Part shown: positions 24,301 through 36,300 of the stretch, piece after piece
Layout: every line of letters begins with the position of its first letter
Position numbering within the stretch: position 1 is the first letter of the stretch
The notes under the pieces: model-generated
The model's input: the letters and a program-made list of their open reading frames with translations, nothing else
What the model was told of the DNA's origin: nothing
The model's database searches: none
Made by a program: the position numbers and the translations under genes
Source of the DNA: Owenia fusiformis
Taxonomy: Eukaryota > Annelida > Polychaeta > Sabellida > Oweniidae
Assembly: GCA_903813345.2 (NCBI GenBank)
Contig: CAIIXF020000012.1
Location: 17,170,020 to 17,234,019 of the forward strand
DNA: 64,000 nt
Direction: 5' to 3'

Positions 24301-27300
24301 ACTTACTGAACTAACTTTGAATTACCAGGGTGAGACCCGTATATAAGGTGCCAAAGCAACTCGTCTCCCATAGGTGAGAAAACTAAGTGGTCTTTGGCCT
24401 GTTTAAAATGAGTTGAAATAGAATGAAAAGAGTATTAACATATGCTGTGATTTAACAATACAATGATACATAATAACATTAGAGGAATTGTATTGAGTGA
24501 TTAAGGTGGGCAGAGTATAAATAGAGGATATCCTATGATTTATGAGTGATATGAAATTAAGTGATTTAATTCAAATTTTCCAAACGATCAACGATGTTGA
24601 CACTTAGCCTCGTTTTGAGTCTGAAGTAGCAAAAATCCATAATTCATAGCATACGGCACCGTATGTCATGGCTTAAACACTGTATGCTATGGTTAAGTGA
24701 AAATTTGTCAAAAATATCACATTTTACCACTGATTACAAAAATACCGTTTTTATTTTGACATGTTATCCTATGAATATCATGCTAACTATGGAATAACAG
24801 AGCATAACATACAACTGTGATTATATATATGGAGTATTTTCCTATTTACTATTGATTTCTTTGCTTTCACTGCTCTCTCAAATTTTGTTAAAAGGGGATT
24901 TTTTAAACATTTTTTCAATTAAGACAGTTAGAAAACACATTTGTAATTGACAACATTTTCCATTTCTCAAATTAGTTATAGTAATAAATAAATAAATAAT
25001 AAAATAAATAAAAATATGTTAGAGTCCATTGAGATCTTGGACATATTCTAGTAAAACAACAACATTGATGACAACATTGCAAATTATATTCTTGAAGTCA
25101 AAATCTTTCATTGACTACGCAATATTTTATGAAATATTCCCCTGATCAGATGACTTACTTGATTAGTATTCTCTCATTCTACTCTGCCTACCTTGATTTC
25201 TAAGCTATGTGCATGAAGCCCTGCTGTTTTTTTTGTGTTGCTAACATTTCCACACCCTACACTCATATATAAATGATTGATATTCTATATTTTCTAATGA
25301 GGCACGAAAGGCATAACTGCTGTTTTTCATTCAGATTGAATGAAAATTTGAAAACCTTGGAACACAATAATGAGGCATCAATTAAAAGCCAGCTCATATT
25401 ATTATGCCTCCTGCAGACTCACAATCTTAATTATTCACAAGTTTGTTTGCTTATTTTTAATATCACCTTTTATGTTATAGTAAATCTTAGTTATTTACCA
25501 ATTTGTTTATTTATTTTTAATATCACCTATTGTATTATGCCTTGTAGTTATCTAGTTACAAATGTGATAATATTTGTTGTATGTGTTACTGTTACCATAG
25601 CGACTTCACTGAATGTAGTGCATGCCCCACGTGTCAGTCCAGAAGACGTAGAAAGTTTGTGTAAGTTTTTGTCTTGAAACTGTCATGTTTAACACACAAA
25701 ATAAAGTGATGAAGAGAGAAACTGATAAAAAATGAAAAAGCATTCGTCAGTCAACACTTTGATTTGTATAAAAGTACCAAAAAATAAACACTTTATATTC
25801 AAATTCTAGAGAAATTGAATGAAAGAAGCAATGGCAGAGAGATGTTTTAAACTTGCCTATTTGAGTTTAATGTTCTGGTGCAGAAGTTAGAAACTAAAGT
25901 AGCTTATTGAAACTTATGCTCATCATTTATCTATATGATATTAAGTATGATAATAAGTACCTTATTTGCAACAATAGAGGAGTGATATGATAGCAATCTC
26001 ATAGTTATATATTTACACATGTATACATCTTTTTATGTCACCACTCTCATGGTGACATATTTTTATTGTCTCCAACTTTTTCATGGACAGTGCTCGGTGT
26101 CTGGTGTTTGGCATCTGGCATTCAGTGGTTGGCATTTGGAGTTCGGTGTCTGTAAGAAATGGCAGGTGGTGACATTTTGCATGTTTAAATGCCTTGTTTA
26201 AAATGTATTTTATCTTATTTTACTTGTAATGGCATCTTACTACAGCATTGAGTTGTTATGATGACATTACTCCATACATCCATTTTCCTGACCATTGTTC
26301 TTTTGCATCGCATGTTTAACATAAATGACCTCACATAATTTTTTGTCATACTAAATGGCCTGCTTAAAAGTTATATACACTAAATTCTATATGTTAAACC
26401 TATTTCATTAACTGCTACACCTGGACCACATGCCACTTCGTTAATGAAATAGAAAGTGTGATTTTGCATGAATGACTCAATACACCCACAAATACGGTTT
26501 GCAGAAAACATTATCAGCCTTACCACCTTTACAAAATGACAACATTATGCAGTTTAGTGCGAAATGTTTATATGTTTTGATAATTGTTTTGGACTGTTTA
26601 GACACTGATTTTCTGTTCCATATTGTGAATTCTAAACTGTACTGGTGTCCATTTTACATTTCTAATTGAGGCATCTCTTGAAGTTCATTTAAGACATCTT
26701 TAATAGCAACATCTTATTTTTCAGGACATCTATACGTCAACTGTGCGATGAGATGAAGCGGCAGATCATATCAAGAGCTTTTTATGGATGTAAGCAAAAC
26801 TTCTTTTTTATTGTTCCTTTATTGAAATAACATAATACACATTTGTACTTTACATTACATTGACAGGACATTTTTATCCCATCGAACGAAGTGAGGAGGG
26901 ATATAGGGAACGCCTCCGTCCGTACATACGTCCGTCCGTACGTCCGTCTGTCCAGGCGATAACTCAAATACCGTTTGCCCGATTTTGTTCATATTTTATA
27001 CACAGGTGCCCTATGAAGGTAGAAGTTCTGCTCAAAAGCCGATTTTCAAAATGGCCGCTCAATTCAAAATGGCGGCCATTTTAGTGCCGATTTTACAGTT
27101 ATTTAGGTGCAATATGTAAAACTGTAATAGCAATATGTTTTAAATGTAAAAAAATTATGAAGGACATTAATAAAGCTACAAATGTAGACATTAACGAAGC
27201 ACATGGCAGCCATCTTGAAAAATGGCGGCCTTTACTCGTTATTTCACGATTTTTGCTATAACTCAAAAAGTAGTGGAGCGATTTTGTTCATATTTGGTAT

Positions 27301-30300
27301 GTGAATACTATAAGCATTGCACACTGTCTAAAGGCACTTTTGGTAGAAGGCGGCCATTTTGAAAAATGGCCGCCATTTTAACGTATTTTACTATAACTCG
27401 AAAAGTAGTGGAGCGATTTTGTTCATATTTGGTATGTGAATACTATAAGCATGGCACACCGTCCTATGACACTTTTGGTAGAATGCGGCCATTTTGAAAA
27501 AAATTTTGAAAAATGGCCGCCATTTTAACGTATTTTACTATTACTCGAAAAGTAGTGAAGTGATTTTGTTCATATTTCATATGTGAATACTATGGCACAC
27601 TGTCTAATGACACTTTGGGTAGTAGGTGGCCATTTTGAAAAATGGCCACCATTTTTACGTTTTTTACTATAACTTGAAAAGTAGTGAAGCGATTTTGTTC
27701 ATATTTGATATGTGAATACTCATGAGCCTTGCACACTGTCTCATGACACTTCAGATAGTAGGGGCCATTTTATAAAAATGGCTGTCATTTTTACATTTTT
27801 TACTATAACTCGAAAAGAAGTGGAGCGATTTTGTTCATATTTGATATGTGAATACTCATGAGCCTTGCACACTGTCTCATGACACTTCAGATAGTAGGGG
27901 CCATTTTATAAAAATGGCTGTCATTTTTACATTTTTTACTATAACTCGAAAAGTAGTGGAGCGATTTTGTTCATATTTGATATGTGAACAATTTAAGCAT
28001 GGCACATTGTCTAATAAAACTTTGGGGAGTAGTCAGCCATTTTGAAAAATGGCCACCATTTTTATGTGTGTTATTTTACAAGTACATGTATGCGATTTTT
28101 CAAAGATTTTATAGGTGGTTACTTAAAAGCATATTATTTCTTCTGATGACAACTTGGCTAGTGAGCAACCATTTTGAAAATGGTGGCCTTTCTGGTGTAT
28201 TGTTTTATGATGTTTGCTATATATTTCGTTTGTAAAATTGCCAGCCATTTCTGTTCGATGGGATTTGCTACGCTTTGGCGTTGCCGTTGTTCTGGTTGGT
28301 TCTGTAATATACATATTAATATAATTCAAAATGTCTCTTTAATTTGTTAATGATAATTAGTTTACTAGTACTAAAGTACTTAAGTATTGGCGTGTTGCTA
28401 TTTCAAATGATGTCCATTAATTTCAAAACTACTTTAAATTCCATAAAACCTCAAAGGTTGAATGCCTCTGACAATAAGTGGAACATCTCTATCAGCTTAG
28501 AACACTTTCCAACTCTGATTACCAATAACATAAAATAAAAATATAATATGAAAAATAAGTTTTAACACTATTTTAAGATACCAAAAGTGTTCCACCTACA
28601 CAAGTTCTACTGTAGTATTTGTAGACCATTAAAGTTGTATAAATAATCAATTTGTATTATATTGACTTTGTTTGAACTCACAATTATCCCCACCTGTTTA
28701 ACATTGACACTGGAAAGAAGTCAAGCTTAATGTAGACATTAAGAAAACAGATTTTCTGAACTACCTTGTCTGGGATGTGTTAATATTGAGCTAATCTAAC
28801 ACATTGAACTACATTATATTATCACGGCGCTTCTGCAAATATTGTTTGTCACATGATTGATTTGATCATAACTTGAAATTTAGCTTTTTAAATATTCACA
28901 CCTGATTGCAAGGGCTTGTTCACTATTAGGTTAGGGTCATTTATCAAGTTCTACTGCTTTATATATTTATGTCTTTATTTCATAAGGTTCGCCCATTGTA
29001 CTTTAGACAATATTCAGTGCTCATTGATCAAGTTCTACCCCTTTATATAATATACTGTCACATAATAGAGCCAACATTTGATGTTTTATGTATTATTAAA
29101 AGTGTATATTTATGTATTCATTTTTAGGGCTGGCCCATTGTAGACATCTAAAGACAGTAAGGACACATTTATCAGGTCTCGTCCAACAAACAATTACATC
29201 GTCAACAATCCCCCAGGATGCATCAGAGGGATTAACGGAAGATTTATGGCAGCAGTTTAACAAAGATGGGGTGGTAGGAAATCTTCAATTATTCAATAAT
29301 GTATATTTCCATCATGAACTGAGTAAATGGTACTGATTCTCATAAGATAAAATAGTATTTGACATCTAAGAAATAACAACAAAATTACAATGCTATAGTT
29401 GTTTTCTATATATTTCTTTTATGTATCAAATCATAAGTCAGTTTCCACATGTATTGATCATTTTTTGTTAAAGTTATGCCAATATTTACAGGAACTTTAT
29501 ATTAAAAAATGAGTGTATTTTTCAGGTGACAGATGCAGATGAGATCTACAGACTAGTCTACCATGGAGGGTGTTCTCACGGCATACGTTCTCAGGTATAG
29601 ACTTGTACATGAAATATACATGAAATGCACATGGCCAAAGGTCGATTAATGAATTCATAATGTAGTAGACCTTCCCAATAAAATCTGCCAACTTTGATTC
29701 ATCAAAGATGCAAGGATATCTAAGGTTAAATGCATGATGTCATAGTTTGTAGTTATGTTCACAAAGAAAAATCTGAATTTTTTCAAAATAAGCAAAAATC
29801 AATCCTATTTGTTACACTATTAATATTGTAAATACTATTTCAGCGTGGAAACATAAACGCAAATTATAAAAACAACTTAGCATGGACTTAACAATCATAC
29901 ATTACAGACCAATTCAAAAACTGTGAACAAAGTGGTTGATTATTTGTTCATTTCTGTCTATTATTCTCCCCTCTCACATAGAATTATTAGATACAATGTT
30001 TCATTGCTCATTAAGACGGAAGAAACTTTTGTATAATTTCAATAGCCCTTGTTTGGAGTGTGATACCTTCTGTGTTCTTGTAGGTGTGGCCCTACTTACT
30101 GGGGCACTATGAGTTTGGCAGTACGCAAGAGGCTCGTGACTCACTAGATCATGAGCTCCACACAGAGTATGAGGTCACAATGTCAGAATGGATGGCTGTG
30201 GAAGCAATTGTACGTCAACGAGATAAAGAAATCATGGCGGCAAATCTTGCGAAACTCTCAAGCGAGAGTACATCAGATAGCAGCGGGAAGGCACTCCCAA

Positions 30301-33300
30301 GCCCATTTATGAGAAAGGACTCTAGTTTAAGTAATGATGTATTCATGGATTCCGTAGATGTGGATGATCACATCGTTCATCACCCATGTGATACACTCAT
30401 AGAGGAGACGTCATCCGTGACGACAACCCCTAGTGAACAGGCCCCCTCAGAGCGATCAATCAGAACGCTACCCCTCGAGAAAACAGACAGTTTCGATAAT
30501 CAAATTATAACAACGAACTTAACAACAAAAACTTTGATAAAAGCAGTTGAAAGTCCTGATGAAGGACTGGGGGACTCTAAACCCTGTTCCAAGAGGGACT
30601 CTTGTTCGCTTTCATCTAAACATGACACTATCGAGTCTCAACACAGTCTGGAGGTAGACCAGGGGATGCCTCTTCCAGAACAAGAGGAGTTCTATACTGA
30701 GAATGACAAAGAGGTACGAAAAATCTAACTTTCAAAATTCAATAAGAACAGGTTATTTTTGGTATATACACAGAAAAAAAACTATGCATTAAATATCTGT
30801 ATACATAACAATCATGTTTTGTTTTTGGAATGCCTCTGTCCTGAAAAACTTTTTTAGAAATATCTTTAGCTGCTCTTATTAAATCAGAATATGCTTGTAA
30901 TGATCGTTACAAGTCACATGGTATTATTATTATGTCATCATCAGAAATGATTACCTAGTACATATTTTATATTCTCTAACTTTTTTGTGGACTGTGTTAG
31001 GCATTTTGTGGTTGGTGTTCATTGGTTGATGTTCTGTATTCTGTGTCTGTAACAAATAGCAGGTGGTGACATATTGTATATTAATGCCTTGTCTAGATTT
31101 CTGAAATAAAGGGTGGATTACTCCAGGCTGGTATCCCACCAGCATAAGATGAGATATTTCGCATATTTTGCACATGTTTTACATGGTATTTTGATCACAT
31201 GGTGTTACATTAACCAATCAGAATGCTGATTCTATCAGTGATATGATAATATTAATACTATGATTGTTACAGGTGCAAGACATGTTGATGGTGAAAAATA
31301 TAATAATTACAAACCCCAGTGTGGACTCATCAGACACCGAGCAGCTGATTGGTACAGAGACCTCTGCTAACTTCCTAGAGCACATGGAAGATGCTCTTAG
31401 TGTCGGAGATGCTGGTAGGTGCCCTGTTCCTTCCCCTCCCTTATCACCACATCCCTTTACCCCTTCCCCACCCCTATATAGTTATGTAGAGTATAGATAT
31501 ACAGACTTCTTAGAACATCTTGAAGATGCTCTTAGTGTTGGGGATGCTGGTAGGTACCCCTTTACTCAAGGCCAACTCCCTCAATGCCTAACCACTTCAC
31601 CCCTTCCTTCACCCCTATATTTAGCCATTATGTCCCTATCATTGAATATGTGCCTGAGGTCTGTCATTAATATGGCCCGAGCTTGTGAGAAATTTTGGAG
31701 AAATGAAAATTGGTGTCATAAGATTGTCATGGTAAAAAGTTTGGCGGCTATACAGGAATATATAGCTGACCTTCAGCTCCACTGACTTCCATACAAATGC
31801 TTCGTTATGTAATACAGTTACGTAGAGTATACACATGCAGGCTTTCTGTCTTCAAAATCTATGACAAATCTTCTTCACTGGCAGGGAATCATAATTCCTT
31901 ACGCTAACTTACTATCAGTAAATATATCAAAATAATATGATTTTATATGATAAGTTATAGCATATGAAGAGAGAACTATTTTCTAGTTTTGCATATGTAC
32001 TTTATTTTGCAAAAATTGCGCCGTCGATTAAGAAAATCCCATCACCAAATATTTACATCAATTAAATGTTGTTGAAATCATTAATATCACCAATGTTACT
32101 GTACATATTCTTTGGTGTTCTCTGGCACATGAAATACTGCTGCTACCAATACAACTTAATTTTCATCTTGAATTTATTGATATTTAGTAAATAATAAATC
32201 CAGTAAGGGACCACATGTGATAGTCAATCTTCATAGGTTACAGGTCCATAGCCAGGATTTGCCAAGGGGGTTCACTTCTTAAAAAAGCCTTGTAGTCCAA
32301 AATAGCCAAAATCACTTAAAAAGCTCAGAATGGTGAAAAACTGCATGATTTTGAAAAAAAAATTGGCCGAGGGGGGACCCATCGAAAGAATAGAGCATGC
32401 AAAATGGCAGAAGCAATCATTTTAGAAGGTAGGCCAATATTTTGCTTACAATCCAGATTTTTATTATCTGAAAAAGAATTCAAAACTGTTGCCACCAGAT
32501 ATCCTTAAAACCAAAGATGGATAATAAATGAATTAATTCAGAACTATTGGAACTGTTATGAAATAGGCATTTGAATGTTGCAAGCAAAAATTAAGAAATG
32601 TGACAATTTTTTAGAAAATTGCTCTCAACTTGACTGTGACTTGCACCCATTTAGATCGGACATATTCTCATGTCAACCTTCTTAAATGAATAATAATGGT
32701 TGCTTTCCGAACCAATCAAATTTGGCCATTTGTACCATTCAACACAATCCGCATAACTTGGACATTGAGGACCATCTTTGTTATAATACCCAAATAGATT
32801 AGAATGATGACAAGCCTTGTACCACCAACCTCCTCTGTGCTCAAGTGCACAATTTACACGAACGTGTTCATCTAAATCACGATCCTTCGTAGAAAATGGC
32901 ATTCCATTGTGATTGGCTAAAGAGTCGCCTGCAGTTCCACTGTAGCCACCTATTGTTAGCCGGTAGTTGTCACTTTCATTAGCCACGTCGAAAATGGAAT
33001 ATTCAGCAAATCGTGTTTCGTTTATTGGAGGCCATGTCGTTATTTCAACTCTAAGTGTGTAGTTTCCTTGGTTGAGCAAACCAACCAGATTGTCAAGGCC
33101 AATGAAATATTCACCGTCAGGGATCCCAAATCCTCTTTGATAATCTACCCAACCTCTGAAGAAATCCACACTCCCATTAAAGCGCCTAGCTACATAGACA
33201 CATTCCTCGTGACAGTATACTCTTAAAGGTTGGACTCCAAGTGGTTGGATTGTTCTAACTCCAGTAAAGCCTGTATTTTCACCACAGTCTCGTGGGGGGA

Positions 33301-36300
33301 CGACTGGAAAACAAATAAGACAATACACAAATCATTGTCAGAAAAACAGCCATTATGTGAAACATGTGTCACCTTGTCACCTCAGAAATGATCTTGAAAC
33401 CCAGAGATAATCTGTCACAAATTTTTTCGCTAAAATTTCTCTTATTTGAACAATTTTCATCCAATTTACACAAAATTGTTTTTAACTCTGGGGAAATGAA
33501 CCCTGCCATCTAATTTTATTTTACTTAATGAGCATCACCAGTGTTGTACATACACATATAGTAAAATGTCAAAAGCTGGCAAAAAAATGAAAAATTCTCT
33601 AGTTTCCACTGATTTTAGAGCCTTGGATTCAAGAGGCTTATGTGCAATGAATACATGTATTTAATACTTTAAAATGCTGATATTAAGTACAAGTTTAAAA
33701 TGGAATTCCCAATGGAAGACTACATACCATTGACAGATGTGGATTCTATGGGTGTTTTGGCAGTTGTTTCACCTGCTTTTGCTGTAGTTGTCATGGTTTC
33801 AGTTGTTATGCTGTCATTATTAACTGAAGTTGTCATGGTTTCAACTGTTGTGTTGCCATTGTTAACTGATATGGTTTCTACAACCTTGGGTTCCGATGTC
33901 TCTACAAAAAATATAACAATTTAGTTAAAATTATTGCATTGTTATCATTATGTATGCAAATAATCATTTTTGAACATGCTCTTCCAATTAACTACTTTAT
34001 TTTGTCTACACTATTCATAATATTTTTTTACCTGACTGTCTTACCTGTATTACAATGTGAATTTTTAAGAATGTCCAAAATATGTTTCATCTGGGATATA
34101 TCATCTTTCATTTCCTCAAAGTTCGTTGTCACCTTTTCAACATTTGTTTGCACCACTTCGACATTTGATTTCACCTCTTCAACATTTGCTTTCACCTCTT
34201 CAACATTTGCTTTCACCTCTTCAACATTTGTTTTCACCTCTCCAACAATTGTTTGCACTCCTTCAAGATTTGTTTTCACCTTTTCAACATTTGTTTGAAC
34301 CTCTTCAACATTTGTTTGAACCTCTACAACATTTGTTTGAACCTCTTCAATTGTTTTCCATGCTTTGGTCACGTTATTCTTAATTTCTACAATATCATCA
34401 TGTAGCATAGCATTGTTGTCATCTCTCATGCAGCAATCCTTCTCTTCAATTCTGTCCAATTGTTTAACAAGTTTTGCAACATCAGATTTCTTACATGATA
34501 AGTTACCTTTGGGCTTTCTTCTTCTTTTTTTCGCCTCAGTATTGTCAAAATGAACCAAAATGATCAGTAATGATAGCATTAGAATTTTAATCTTCATAAT
34601 TTTGGTTTAGTTTAAACTTAATTGTATCAAAATCAGATATTGCTGTGTTCAGTGTTATTTTTTAGTTTTGCTGTCTGAACAATTACCACCAGAACATGAA
34701 TGAGCTAAATTTCAGACTTCATGAAATTGAAGATCATTGGCTTTGACATCATACCAGATTCTGTCCAATCAGCAACCATTTAAAAGATCTGATTGGTAAA
34801 AAGTTCATTGACATGTTCTGTACATTGAACTTTCAAAGGTGTGTTCATGTCGATTTATAAACTGTTAGTCACACACTTACCACTGTGCAATTAAAAAAAC
34901 ATCAGAAACTGATTTAAAAAATATGTGATTTTGTATTGGCGCCATTAGCTTTTGTTTTGAAAATAGTATAATATCTATATTTGGTGATTAGGATTGTCTT
35001 TATGTTGAAACTAACAATGGAGCATATTTATCATCAAAGTAGCAGCAGAGTTTGATATGATACATACCAAAACATTGAAATATTATTCCAATATGAAATA
35101 AAAATTGGAATAATAACATAATGTGTATTATTCCATAGTTAGCATGATATTCATAGGATAACATGTGAAAATAAAAACGGTATTTTTGTAATCAGTGGTA
35201 AAATATGATATTTTTGACAAATTTTCACTTAACCATAACATACGATTTTTTAGCCATGACATACAACGTCGTATGCGATGGTTTATGGATTTTTGCTACT
35301 TCAGACTCAAAACGAGGCTAAGTGTCAACATCGCCGGATTGTTTGGAAATTCGAATTAAATAACTTAATTTCCGACGATTCTGATGATGACTTTAACTAT
35401 GGAATAAAAAGAACATCCTATGATTTACTCGTGATATGATTTTAATCCACTCATGGATATTGATATCTACACTCTCTCGCTACGCTCGCTCGTGCAGATA
35501 TCATATCCATTCGTGGATAAAAATCATATCACTCATAAATCATAGGATATCCTCTATTTATTAAGATTATCTCAACAAATATTATTAAACACATTAAATA
35601 AATATATTGAAGGGACCTATAGGTAAAATGTAGAAAGTGGTCAGTAGGATGTCAAAATGCAAAATGCCACTGACAAATTGGTCATTTCATTCCTGGGATC
35701 CTTAGTGAGTCATTCATTTCTAGGAAATTAAAAATTATTCCTGAATGGTTTGTTGAAAGTTTGATATCTGCAATGTCTACACATTTTCAAAAGTTAAGAT
35801 TGTTTAATAGCTGACATTTTATAAATGATCATTGCATTGTCTGATGCTTCATCTATCAATGAAACACTATCATGAAATTATGTGACTTATTGATGAAACA
35901 AATTTCTATATGTTCCCTACACTTTTTTATAATGCATGCTCTGATTGGCTGATTAATCCAAGTGAAAGGGACAAGGAAAATACATTTGATTTTCATGTGT
36001 TTTTCAGGCAGTCACATATCTGCATCACATGACAGTATTATATCTCCACATACACCTGGTTCTCCAGCATCACATGCTTCTAATGGTGGTGTCTATTCGG
36101 TAAGTATGATTTCACCTTTTAGATATCAGATGATTTTTTCTAATAACTTGGCCTCTAGGAAGACCAGTTTTGTACTGATACAGCTACCCAGAATAATCAT
36201 AGTTTTTAATTATTATTTTTGTATGTTGAATATTTTCTAAGAAATTTCTTTCTATATTTAAGGCTGAATTTCTGGAAGACGTTGGGCTAAACCTCCATAG

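Noticed and set aside
25273-25677. 134-codon open frame on the plus strand
   Set aside because: Mostly intronic AT-rich sequence giving hydrophobic residues; only the terminal part overlaps the 60-nt exon candidate, whose frame from the neighbouring exons differs.
33939-34383. Plus-strand open frames of 119 and 85 codons (STF and PLQHL repeats)
   Set aside because: Shadows of the 21-bp heptad repeat of the fibrinogen-domain gene on the other strand.
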